Below are positions 37,860-46,427 of a stretch of DNA of 64,000 nucleotides, piece by piece. Position numbers and translations under genes: made by a program. The notes under the pieces are model-generated. The model did not search any database, was not told the origin of the DNA, and saw only the letters and a program-made list of their open reading frames with translations. The stretch comes from Gammaproteobacteria bacterium (GTDB lineage: Bacteria; Pseudomonadota; Gammaproteobacteria; Arenicellales; Arenicellaceae): positions 45,551 through 109,550 of the forward strand of contig JABDKW010000072.1 of assembly GCA_013002025.1 (NCBI GenBank). Direction: 5' to 3'. Position 1 is the first letter of the stretch. Every line of letters starts with the position of its first letter.

Positions 37860-38582
37860 TTGAACTTGATAAAAAAATTGACAGGTTTCTGTGCCATTGC
37901 CTGGCTGAGTAGCTCTGCCTTCGCGGCAGATATGGGGGACGACCCATGGTTACGCAAGGTGATGAGTGAATTTGAATACCTGCAGGAAGATGGTGAGGGC
38001 GTGCTGGAATGGGACATTGATGCCTGGTACGGCCGTGACCTGCGCAAGTTTTGGCTGAAGAGTAGCGGTGAATATGCAGGCTCGGAGGTCGAAACCGCCA
38101 ATATTGAGCTGGTCTACAGTCGTGCAGTCAGCGCCTACTGGGATCAGCAATATGGCCTGCGGCAAGACTTCAGTGCCGATGACGCTGTGGATACGCGCAC
38201 CTGGATATCCTATGGCTTTATTGGGACCGCACCGTATTTCATAAGTGTTGATGCCAGGCTGTTTATTGGCGAGGACACCAGTAGTCAGTTGTTGATCGAG
38301 TTGGAGCGGGAGTTGATGTTGACTCAGGAATGGGTACTTACGCCGGAACTGGACATTATTGCCAATGGGCGCAGCAACGAACAGTATCAGGAGGGCTCAG
38401 GGCTGGCAGAAATAGAATTAGGGCTGCGCCTTGGTTATGAACATGAAGGCAATCGGAAATTCCAGCCATTTATAGGGCTGACGGCAAGGCAAAGGTTTGG
38501 CGCCACTCGCAGCGTTGCGAAGCGGCAGGGTAGAGACAGCAGCAGTGTTGAGGCGATGATAGGAATTCACTCCTGGTTTTAG
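37860..38582 (+). CDS. copB: Copper resistance protein CopB (outer membrane)
   Basis: A 240-residue member of the CopB/PcoB family. Signal peptide 1-22 (SSSAFAAD). The rest is a beta-barrel-like, aromatic and acidic sequence ending in a C-terminal Trp-Phe, typical for outer-membrane proteins. Many CopB proteins carry a long Met/His-rich N-terminal part; this one lacks it, while the upstream oxidase is Met-rich. A TTG start at 37860 is needed. It is last in the copper operon, 13 bases after the oxidase. Confidence 0.88.
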   Translation: MNLIKKLTGFCAIAWLSSSAFAADMGDDPWLRKVMSEFEYLQEDGEGVLEWDIDAWYGRDLRKFWLKSSGEYAGSEVETANIELVYSRAVSAYWDQQYGLRQDFSADDAVDTRTWISYGFIGTAPYFISVDARLFIGEDTSSQLLIELERELMLTQEWVLTPELDIIANGRSNEQYQEGSGLAEIELGLRLGYEHEGNRKFQPFIGLTARQRFGATRSVAKRQGRDSSSVEAMIGIHSWF

Positions 38583-38627
38583 TCTGCCTGACCGGGCGGA
38601 TGGACCGCGCATTCGTGTTTAAGTAGC

Positions 38628-39863
38628 TCAGTTAGTCCGCTCAACAATTATTGCACACCCAATACCGCCGCCGGCCTGAGTTACCAGTAAGCCGTATTGC
38701 CCATCGCAGCGCTGCAATTCGTGTACCAGCGAGGTCAAGAGCAGTGCGCCGGTGGCGCCGGTCGGGTGACCCATGGCCAGATGCCCGCCATTGACGTTGA
38801 GCTTGTCCATATCAGGCGTGTAGTCACGAATAAATTTCAACGGCACCGCAGCGAAGGCTTCCATAAACTCAATACGGTCGAAATCCATTAGGGTTAGTTT
38901 AGTTCTCGCCAATAGTCGATCAAGAGCTTGCATGCCGGCCGTGAGTTGCAAGACCGGGTCGCCACCAATTTCCTCAACGGCGACAATGTGTGCCTTTGCA
39001 GTCAGGCCCGCGTCTTTGCCGGCTTGCATCGAGCCCAGCAATACCAGTGCCGCCGCGTCGGCCATGCCCGGGCAGTTGGCAATAGAGTGCACATGCTTGA
39101 TGCCATTCAAATTGGGGTGCTGCTCTAACATCATCGCGTCAAAACCCTGCGCGCCCTGATCGGCAAACGCCGGTGGCATATCTGCCAGTTGACTGAGGGT
39201 TAATTGTTCACGAATCAATTCGTCCTGAGACAGCAGGCTATTGCCTTGCCCGTCTTTAACAGGCGCAACGCCTTCTGCGTAGCGACCTTCTCGCCAGGCT
39301 GCTGCCGCGCGCTGATGCGACAACAAAGTGAGCTCGTCCAGATCATGCTTGCCAAAGCCGTCTAGCGTCGCGATTAATTCTGCGCCCATGATGGGCGGCG
39401 CCCAGCGTAATGTCTGCAGCAGGTCTGGGTCAGTGTAGTAACTTGCCTTGTCGGCCAGAAACGGCACCTGAGACAAACTTTCCACACCGCCTGCCAGATG
39501 CAGACCGCCCGTGTTGACGGCCACGGCCTGTGCGGCCCGGTTGACCGCCGATGCGCCGGACACGCAATAATTGTTGAGGCTCAGCACCGGCACATCGTCG
39601 GGCAATACCGATGCCAATCTGCTCACCAGTGCTATGTGCCCGCCCTGCGGTCCTACCTGACCCACGCAGCCCAGCGTAAGCGAGCGCGTTTGCGCTATCA
39701 GTGATGGGTTGCGTTGTGCTAACTCCGCGATAAGGCCACTCACTAATTCATACGGCGGCACTGCCGCCAGAGCGCCGCCTGGTTTAGCGTCGCTGGCAGG
39801 GCGCCCTTTACCGCGCGGCGTTCTTAGGGCATCAAAAATATACGCGTTCTGAATACGGGACAT
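38628..39863 (-). CDS. Thiolase-family enzyme with altered catalytic residues
   Basis: A 411-residue thiolase, closest in look to the FadI-type branch. The nucleophile cysteine is kept (LSLNNYCVSGAS) and so is the histidine (AMGHPTGATG). The usual Asn/His before EAF is Met (FMEAFAAV), and the C-terminal acid/base cysteine (CxGGG) is replaced by Gln (TQAGGGIG). It forms an operon with a SCP2-like thiolase gene 8 bases upstream. It may have lost full thiolase activity or act only with its partner (inference). Confidence 0.87.
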   Translation of the reverse strand: MSRIQNAYIFDALRTPRGKGRPASDAKPGGALAAVPPYELVSGLIAELAQRNPSLIAQTRSLTLGCVGQVGPQGGHIALVSRLASVLPDDVPVLSLNNYCVSGASAVNRAAQAVAVNTGGLHLAGGVESLSQVPFLADKASYYTDPDLLQTLRWAPPIMGAELIATLDGFGKHDLDELTLLSHQRAAAAWREGRYAEGVAPVKDGQGNSLLSQDELIREQLTLSQLADMPPAFADQGAQGFDAMMLEQHPNLNGIKHVHSIANCPGMADAAALVLLGSMQAGKDAGLTAKAHIVAVEEIGGDPVLQLTAGMQALDRLLARTKLTLMDFDRIEFMEAFAAVPLKFIRDYTPDMDKLNVNGGHLAMGHPTGATGALLLTSLVHELQRCDGQYGLLVTQAGGGIGCAIIVERTN

Positions 39864-39871
39864 TGGCAGGG

Positions 39872-41101
39872 TTATGCCACGCCGACGATGAACGACACAT
39901 TGGTGGTGGCCGAGCCGCCCACGTTATAGGTAGCGACCGTTTTGGCGCCGTCCACCTGCATGTCCTGAGCTCGATTGGTGGTCTGGCGATTGGCATCCAA
40001 CAGCATCCGCACGCCAGTCGCGCCGACCGGGTGGCCAAGACCGATTAATCCGCCAGAAGGATTGATTGGTAGATCACCTTGCATGGAGATTCGATCGTCT
40101 TCAATCGCTTTCCAGGCCTCGCCCGGCGCGGTAATGCCGAAGTGTTCGATGGCCATGTATTCGGTGATGGAAAAACAATCGTGCGTTTCGATGGCATCTA
40201 ACTGCTGTGGCCCAGCAATACCGGCACGCCGATAGGCATCGGTGATGGCTTTGCGGGTCGCGGGGAAAACATAATCGCTGTCTTTGCTGTGTTGCAGTTT
40301 GGTTTCCATCAACAGTGGCGCAGTGGTGTGCCCCCAGCCTTTGATAAAAGCCAGGTCTTGCAGATTCAATCCGCGTTCACGGGCGTAGCTGGCGGCGTAG
40401 TCTTGACTGGCCAGAATGACACAGGCCGCACCATCGGTGACCTGGCCGCAATCCTGCTTACGCATCCAGCCTTCAATTACCGGATTAGCCTCATCATTTT
40501 GGGTAAAGCTCTGCTCACCAAAACTCCAGTTTCGTGTTTGCGAATAGGGGTTGTTTTTGGCGTTGGCAAAATTGATCTTTGAAATTGCCCCGAGATGCTC
40601 ATAGCTCAGCCCGTAGCGCTGGTCGTAAACATCACACAGATCCGAAAACATGGCCGGCCATAGATATTTTGCGCCCAGTGCCTCTTTGCCACACCAGGCC
40701 GCGGCGCCCAGATTTTTTGCGGCAATCTCGCCGGAAACATTACGCATTAATTCGATGCCAACCACACAGGCGGTCTGATAACGCCCACTCTCCAGATCTG
40801 CCATGGCGGCCAATGTTGCGAGCGAGCCAGAGGCGCAGGCCCCTTCATGGCGTGATGCAGGCATACCGGCAAAATCATTGTGCACATGACCAAAGTAGCC
40901 GCCCAACATCCCCTGACCGGTGAATAGCTCCGCCACAAAATTACCCACATGGCCAACTTCGATGTCAGCGGGGTCCAGACGGGCGTCTTGGAGGCCGCCC
41001 ATAACGGCGGCCGAGAACAGGTCGAACAGAGTTTTGTCGGCGCGACTCCAGTTTTCAGAGAAATCGGTTTGGGCGCCGCCGAGGATGTAAATTTTGCTCA
41101 T
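39872..41101 (-). CDS. SCP2-type thiolase (sterol carrier protein X-like)
   Basis: A 409-residue thiolase-like protein of the SCP2 branch. The motifs are EGACASGS (nucleophile cysteine), THDCFS (the SCP2-type acid/base cysteine) and GGLIGLGHPVGATG. Such enzymes cleave branched or sterol-derived 3-ketoacyl-CoAs. It is the first gene of a two-gene operon with the altered thiolase, divergent from a carotenoid oxygenase gene. Confidence 0.9.
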   Translation of the reverse strand: MSKIYILGGAQTDFSENWSRADKTLFDLFSAAVMGGLQDARLDPADIEVGHVGNFVAELFTGQGMLGGYFGHVHNDFAGMPASRHEGACASGSLATLAAMADLESGRYQTACVVGIELMRNVSGEIAAKNLGAAAWCGKEALGAKYLWPAMFSDLCDVYDQRYGLSYEHLGAISKINFANAKNNPYSQTRNWSFGEQSFTQNDEANPVIEGWMRKQDCGQVTDGAACVILASQDYAASYARERGLNLQDLAFIKGWGHTTAPLLMETKLQHSKDSDYVFPATRKAITDAYRRAGIAGPQQLDAIETHDCFSITEYMAIEHFGITAPGEAWKAIEDDRISMQGDLPINPSGGLIGLGHPVGATGVRMLLDANRQTTNRAQDMQVDGAKTVATYNVGGSATTNVSFIVGVA

Positions 41102-41217
41102 ATATGAAAACTCGATTGAACGATTACAAGATGGCTCAAGCGTTGCATCTGATTGGGTCGAGGACTACTATCTTGAGACCGTATAAATATTAGCATGCTT
41201 AAGGTGTGATTCCGGTC

Positions 41218-41280
41218 GCTTCGCTTTTTACAACACACGCTTCGCACTTTACAACACAGGCTTCGCGCTCAACAACACTG
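41218..41280. repeat. Three 21-bp tandem repeats upstream of the carotenoid oxygenase gene
   Basis: Three units of 21 bases begin at 41218, 41239 and 41260, each starting GCTTCGC and ending in an ACAACAC-type core. They lie 16-79 bases before the ATG at 41297 and in the shared divergent region of the two operons. They may be repeated regulator-binding sites. Confidence 0.75.
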
Positions 41281-41296
41281 ACAGCTAGACTTTAAT

Positions 41297-42715
41297 ATGG
41301 CCAATACTGCAGCAAAGCTCAACGATCTAAACCCCTATCTGCATGGCGCCTATGCGCCGGTGCAAGAAGAGATTACGGCCTCAAAGTTAAACGTCAAAGG
41401 CGAGATTCCGCGTGATTTCGCAGGTGCTTACTACCGTAACGGACCTAATCCCTACCTCCCGCCGCAGGGTTTACATCATTGGTTTGATGGTGATGGGATG
41501 CTGCACGCGATTCATTTTGAAGACGGCAAGGCCGAGTACCGAAATCGTTATATTCACTCCGCGGATTTTGAAGCCGAACGAGCGGGGCGCCTAGCCAAGG
41601 CGGGCATCTTCGAGCCAGCTCACTCGAATGGCAGTACTACAGTGTACAAAGACACCGCCAATACCGACATCGTGATGCACGGCGGCGAGTTAATGGCGCT
41701 GTGGTACATCAGCGGCCAGCCAGTGCGGCTCGACGCGCGCACATTGGAAACAGTGCGCAGTGAAAATTTCGCGGGCAGCCTGCCGAAGAATGTGTCGGCA
41801 CACTCCAAGGTTGATCTGCAGACTGGCGAATTTGTGTTTTTTGATTATGCGTTGTATGAGCCCTGGTACAGCCTTGGGGTAGTGGACCAACAAAATAAGC
41901 TGACCCATTTCACGCAGGTTGAGTTGCCGGGACCACGTCTGCCACACGACATGGCCATTACTGAGAATTATGCGATTCTTATGGACCTGCCTATCGTGTT
42001 TACCGAACAGGGGCTCAAACATAAAGTCTGGACCATACATCAGGACGAATCCTTGTCGACTCGGTTCGGTGTAATGCCCCGCACTGGTGATGGTAGCGAG
42101 ATTAAATGGTTCGAATTTGAGCCTTGCTACATCTACCATGTAATCAATGCCTGGGAGGAGGGCGACAATGTAGTGATGTATTGCTGCAAAATGGTGGAAA
42201 ATGGGTTGGATTTACCCAAACAATATGGCCCCTACGCGCCCATGGTCAATGTGCTGGCACTGCGTGCCGTGGTTTGTAAATGGACCATGAATATGAAGAC
42301 CGGTGAATGCAGCGAGCAGCAGATGGACGACGCGATCAGTGAATTTCCGGTGGTGAACCTGGGCTATACCGGCCGCCGGACACGCTATTCCTACAATGTG
42401 TCAATTGCCGACACTGAAACTCAGCTGTTTGATGGCGTTTATAAATACGATCTTGGCGACGGTTCGCACAGCAAACACGGTTTTGGTGACAATGTATATG
42501 GCTCAGAACCAGCCTTTGCCCCGCGCCTTGGTGCGACCGCTGAGGATGATGGATATTTAATTACCTTTGTAACCGATGTCACTTCAGGCAGATCTTCAGC
42601 GCTAATTCTGGATGCACAGAATATTACCGACGAGCCACTGGCAGAAATTGAAATCCCACAACGCGTGCCGCTGGGTTTTCATGGCACCTGGGCCAATGCT
42701 GCCGAATTTGCCTGA
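41297..42715 (+). CDS. Carotenoid cleavage oxygenase family (RPE65/lignostilbene dioxygenase-like)
   Basis: A 472-residue Fe(II)-dependent dioxygenase with a seven-bladed propeller. The four iron histidines are visible: H169 (VSAHSK), H217 (LPHDMA), H281 (IYHVIN) and H462 (GFHGTW). It would split a double bond of a carotenoid, apocarotenoid or stilbene. No carotenoid synthesis genes are present, so a substrate taken from outside, such as a stilbene or apocarotenoid, is possible (inference). Confidence 0.93.
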   Translation: MANTAAKLNDLNPYLHGAYAPVQEEITASKLNVKGEIPRDFAGAYYRNGPNPYLPPQGLHHWFDGDGMLHAIHFEDGKAEYRNRYIHSADFEAERAGRLAKAGIFEPAHSNGSTTVYKDTANTDIVMHGGELMALWYISGQPVRLDARTLETVRSENFAGSLPKNVSAHSKVDLQTGEFVFFDYALYEPWYSLGVVDQQNKLTHFTQVELPGPRLPHDMAITENYAILMDLPIVFTEQGLKHKVWTIHQDESLSTRFGVMPRTGDGSEIKWFEFEPCYIYHVINAWEEGDNVVMYCCKMVENGLDLPKQYGPYAPMVNVLALRAVVCKWTMNMKTGECSEQQMDDAISEFPVVNLGYTGRRTRYSYNVSIADTETQLFDGVYKYDLGDGSHSKHGFGDNVYGSEPAFAPRLGATAEDDGYLITFVTDVTSGRSSALILDAQNITDEPLAEIEIPQRVPLGFHGTWANAAEFA

Positions 42716-42756
42716 GAGACATTGCGTCGCTCCGCACTAACGCCGGAACCTGAGAG

Positions 42757-43332
42757 ATGGCGCTCTTATTAGCCACCTGCTTCGTCTTATTTGCCATTGT
42801 GGCGCGCGTACTGATTCACTATCACTTTACCGGCGATCATGGCATCCGCCTGGCGAAACCCAATGCGCCACTGATTGAAATTCTGCCGGGCAGTTTTTTT
42901 ATTCTTTCGTTTATCGTTAGCCTATTGCTGATACTGTTCGAGCATCTCGAACTGCTGAACCTGTATTACGCGCTGCCACCGCCACTGGTGCTGATTGGCA
43001 CAGTGCTGGGTTTGACGGGAATTGCCATAATCGTGATAGCGCAGTGGCAGATGGGCCACGCCTGGCGAATAGGTGTTGATCAGAGTGAGCGCACAGAGTT
43101 AATTGTAACCGGCTTATACACTCGATCACGCAACCCGATTTACCTCGGCATCTTGATGTACTGGGTTGGTTTGGTCATGGTCTTCCCCCATCTGTTTATG
43201 TTGATTTGTGCGCTGGTGTGTTGGCTTTGCATTGAGCTGATTGTGCGCAAAATCGAAGAGCCATTTTTGCGTCGGCTACACGGGCAGGCCTATGACGACT
43301 ACTGCAGCCGCACCAACCGTTATTTGCTATAG
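42757..43332 (+). CDS. Isoprenylcysteine methyltransferase-family membrane protein
   Basis: A 191-residue integral membrane methyltransferase of the ICMT/PEMT-like family. The SAM-binding C-terminal motif is TRSRNPIYLGILMYW near residue 123-137, and RKIEEPFLRRLHGQAYDDYC follows. Its target is unknown; it follows the carotenoid oxygenase by 41 bases and may methylate a small lipid or acid. It converges with the nitroreductase-like gene. Confidence 0.85.
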   Translation: MALLLATCFVLFAIVARVLIHYHFTGDHGIRLAKPNAPLIEILPGSFFILSFIVSLLLILFEHLELLNLYYALPPPLVLIGTVLGLTGIAIIVIAQWQMGHAWRIGVDQSERTELIVTGLYTRSRNPIYLGILMYWVGLVMVFPHLFMLICALVCWLCIELIVRKIEEPFLRRLHGQAYDDYCSRTNRYLL

Positions 43333-43374
43333 CTTATCGCGCTGATCGGGGGCGTTGCTGATTGCCGGTGTGCA

Positions 43375-44031
43375 TTAATCAAAATAGGTGGCGATCTCGC
43401 TGAATGGCTTTTTCTCAATATCCGGCACCGTGGCATTCTCGGCCGGATGACCGACCACGATGAGCGTATAGGGCTTTTCGTTCTTCGGGCGCGCCAGAAT
43501 TTCATTTAAGAATTTCATCGGGCTGGGCGTATGCGTCAAGGTCGCTAAGCCGGACAGGTGCAAAGCGGTAAGTAGAAACCCGGTGGCGATGCCCACCGAC
43601 TCCGGCATATAGTAATTTTTGTGTCGGCTGCCATCGGCATCAATTGTGTGGCGCTGTAAGAAAACTGCGATCAGGTAGGGTGCCGTCTCCAGAAACGGTT
43701 TCTTTTCATCCGTCTCAAACACCGCCAGATCATCCAGCCAGGCCTGTGGTGCACGGCCACCATAAAACTCTCGTTCTTCGGCCTCGGCGGCGACCCGTAT
43801 TCGATGTTTGATTTCCGGGTTAGACACCACAGCAAAATGCCATGGCTGTTTGTTGGCGCCACTGGGGGCAGACGCCGCAGCCTTGATCGCGTTGTCGATC
43901 ACTTCGCGTGCCACTGGCTGGTCTGAAAAATCGCGAACCGTGCGACGCCGGCAAATATCGGAACGAAACTGCTGTGACGCTGCCAGCATCTGATCAGCGT
44001 CGAGCGACTTAAATTCAAGTGGTATGGACAT
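43375..44031 (-). CDS. Iodotyrosine-deiodinase-like flavoprotein (nitroreductase family)
   Basis: A 218-residue FMN protein. The start at 44031 gives the family opening RRRTVRDFSDQPV and APSGANKQPW. Unlike common nitroreductases it has the substrate-clamping set of iodotyrosine deiodinase: E86, Y90 and K111, with the same spacing (4 and 21) as E157/Y161/K182 of the human enzyme. THTPSPMKFL and RPKNEKP also match that branch. It would reductively dehalogenate halogenated tyrosines using flavin. No partner reductase is adjacent. Confidence 0.85.
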   Translation of the reverse strand: MSIPLEFKSLDADQMLAASQQFRSDICRRRTVRDFSDQPVAREVIDNAIKAAASAPSGANKQPWHFAVVSNPEIKHRIRVAAEAEEREFYGGRAPQAWLDDLAVFETDEKKPFLETAPYLIAVFLQRHTIDADGSRHKNYYMPESVGIATGFLLTALHLSGLATLTHTPSPMKFLNEILARPKNEKPYTLIVVGHPAENATVPDIEKKPFSEIATYFD

Positions 44032-44242
44032 AGTGTATATGTATTTATATCTCTGCAAAAAGCAGATTATACTGGATTGGGCAAAGCTCACTCTCTCTAC
44101 CATGATATTTGCGATGTAGAGCGCCTGTGATGGTTAAAAAATTGTCTTTGCGATGCAGCTGCTTAACGCCTTAATATCGGTTTATACTTTAAAGTCTGCA
44201 CCCTAAAACAACACAACACAAAACTCACTGCGGAGTCACACC

Positions 44243-46276
44243 ATGAAACTACAGTTTTCAGCGTATAAATTACACGCCGCTTTATTCAGTCTACTTTGTT
44301 TACTCGCGGCTTGCGGCGGCAGCGAGCCAGCATCAGATGTGGTCGATGAGGCAGCGGATAAAGCCACTGAGATAAGCGCTGCAGCCGAGATCGATGCAAA
44401 TAATGCGCGTTTGGTTACTTATACGGAGAGCCGTGAAGCCTGTGAAAACTACACTCCTAATCGCATGCCCTTGTTCGGTGATGTGCATGTGCACACCAAT
44501 CTGTCGTTCGATGCAGCGGCCAACACCATTCGTGCTACCCCGGAAGACGCGCATCGCTATGCCAGAGGCGAGGCGATTGCATTTTGGCCTTTGGACGAAG
44601 CAGGTAACCCGGTAGGCGAATATAAAATTGATCGACCGCTGGACTTTTTAGCGGTCACCGACCATGGCGAGTTTCTGGGGGAACGACGCCTGTGTGTGCA
44701 GGAAGATTCACCCGTGTATAACTCTGAAATATGTCAGGTCTATCGCACTGACGAGCGGCAGGGCATGATGATGTTGAGTCAATCGATCACCGTTGAGAAC
44801 CCCGAAAGGATACCCAGCCTATGCGGCGAAGATAGCCAACTCTGTTTGGATTGGGCGAAAACGCCCTGGCAGGAGGCGATCGACGCCGCCGAGCAGGCAT
44901 ATGATCGCAGTTCAGCCTGTGAGTTCACCAGCTTTGTGGCCTATGAATACACCGGCACACCGGGCGTTTCAAATTATCACCGCAATGTGATATTTCGAAA
45001 TAATAAAGTGCCGGAGCGTCCGGTGTCGTACATCGATGCGCCGTACGATAGTGCGCTTTGGAAAGGTCTGGACGCCGAATGCACGTCGGACGATGGCTGC
45101 GAATATCTGACCATTCCACACAACTCCAATCTCGCCAATGGCCGCATGAAACCCTATATGCGCCTCGACCCGACCATGGAAAATCGCGTGGCCTATGCCA
45201 AAAAGCGCCTGCAACGTGAACCCATTATGGAAATATTCCAGCACAAAGGAAATTCCGAATGCATTAACGGTTTGAGCAGTGTGCTGGGTGCGCCGGACGA
45301 GTTATGTGATATCGAGGCAGTGCGTAAAATCGGGCGTGAAGAGGTGTTCGATTCGGTTGCGGCTGATGGCGCTACCACGCAATTAACTGAAACCAGACTG
45401 GTTACTGAGGAGTGTGGCGCCGAAGTCGGTGAAAATGGCATGCTCGGTGCCGGCTGTGTTGATGCCAGCGATTTTCATCGATCATCGTTGTTAGTCGGTT
45501 TGGCGGAACAGCGCGAAACCGGTTTAAACCCAGCCAAGCTGGGCGTAGTTGCCGCGACCGATACGCACACCGCATCGCCAGGTAGCGTAATGGAAGATGA
45601 TTGGCGTGGTCATGTCACCGGTGAAGCAAACCCTGCTGAGCGCTTGAAGCCCGGGCTGCTGACCAGCGGCATTGATGGTAATGCCGGAGGCTTGGCCGGC
45701 GTCTGGGCGATGGAAAATTCGCGAGATGCTATTTTTGAAGCCATGTTACGCCGCGAAGTGTTTGGCACCACTGGCACGCGAATCGTGCCGCGTTTCTTCG
45801 CTGGTTGGGATTTGCCTGCTGACCTTTGCGAGCGCAGTGATATGGCTGAGGTCGGCTATGCGCAAGGCGTGCCGATGGGTGGCGATTTAATGCAGAACGA
45901 CTCAGCCGACGCCAAGCCAATGATTTTGTTAAGTGCCATGGCGGACAATGGCCCCGGCGCCACGCAGCTGGATAAACTGCAACTTATTAAGGGCTGGGTA
46001 GATGCAGAAGGCAAAAAGCACAATCAGGTAATTGATGTGGCCGGTGGTGACGGCGCAAATCACGCCAGTTTATGCGTGGTGTATCGTGACGAAGATTTTG
46101 TCGCCGGTGATTCGGTCTACTACTATCTGCGTGCGGTGGAGCACCCGGTAAAACGCTGGCATCGATATGATTGCGAGGCCTTGGGCGATAAGGCGCCGGA
46201 AGTGTGCAGTAATGGCAGTTACCCTGACACAGTGCGTGAACTGGCCTGGAGCTCACCTATCTGGTATCAGCCCTAG
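44243..46276 (+). CDS. DUF3604 lipoprotein
   Basis: A 677-residue protein. The lipobox LAAC ends at C24, so it is lipid-anchored. The DUF3604 domain starts with LFGDVHVHTNLSFDA and has TDHGEFLGERR, HKGNSEC and AATDTHTASPGS, a pattern like that of PHP-type metal-dependent hydrolases. The family is common in marine bacteria that use complex organics; the substrate is unknown. Confidence 0.9.
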   Translation: MKLQFSAYKLHAALFSLLCLLAACGGSEPASDVVDEAADKATEISAAAEIDANNARLVTYTESREACENYTPNRMPLFGDVHVHTNLSFDAAANTIRATPEDAHRYARGEAIAFWPLDEAGNPVGEYKIDRPLDFLAVTDHGEFLGERRLCVQEDSPVYNSEICQVYRTDERQGMMMLSQSITVENPERIPSLCGEDSQLCLDWAKTPWQEAIDAAEQAYDRSSACEFTSFVAYEYTGTPGVSNYHRNVIFRNNKVPERPVSYIDAPYDSALWKGLDAECTSDDGCEYLTIPHNSNLANGRMKPYMRLDPTMENRVAYAKKRLQREPIMEIFQHKGNSECINGLSSVLGAPDELCDIEAVRKIGREEVFDSVAADGATTQLTETRLVTEECGAEVGENGMLGAGCVDASDFHRSSLLVGLAEQRETGLNPAKLGVVAATDTHTASPGSVMEDDWRGHVTGEANPAERLKPGLLTSGIDGNAGGLAGVWAMENSRDAIFEAMLRREVFGTTGTRIVPRFFAGWDLPADLCERSDMAEVGYAQGVPMGGDLMQNDSADAKPMILLSAMADNGPGATQLDKLQLIKGWVDAEGKKHNQVIDVAGGDGANHASLCVVYRDEDFVAGDSVYYYLRAVEHPVKRWHRYDCEALGDKAPEVCSNGSYPDTVRELAWSSPIWYQP

Positions 46277-46358
46277 ATTGAGAGCCGCCGCCGATGGCCG
46301 ATAATCGAATCGTCAGCGGTTAGGTTTGTCAGTTTGCGGTTTCAATAGTCGTAATGTC

Positions 46359-46389
46359 TTGACTTAGAGTCCGCTCTAAGCGCTATGCT
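46359..46389 (+). promoter_or_regulatory. MerR/CueR-type promoter of the copper ATPase gene
   Basis: A -35 box TTGACT (46359-46364) and a -10 box TATGCT (46384-46389) are separated by 19 bases. The perfect dyad CTTAGAG-tccg-CTCTAAG spans 46363-46380. The same arrangement lies at 35408 before the DUF411 gene. This predicts activation by a CueR-like regulator in response to copper. Confidence 0.75.
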
Positions 46390-46427
46390 AGGGGTATGCG
46401 CAGCATCGGGGCGTGTACTGTTAATTC

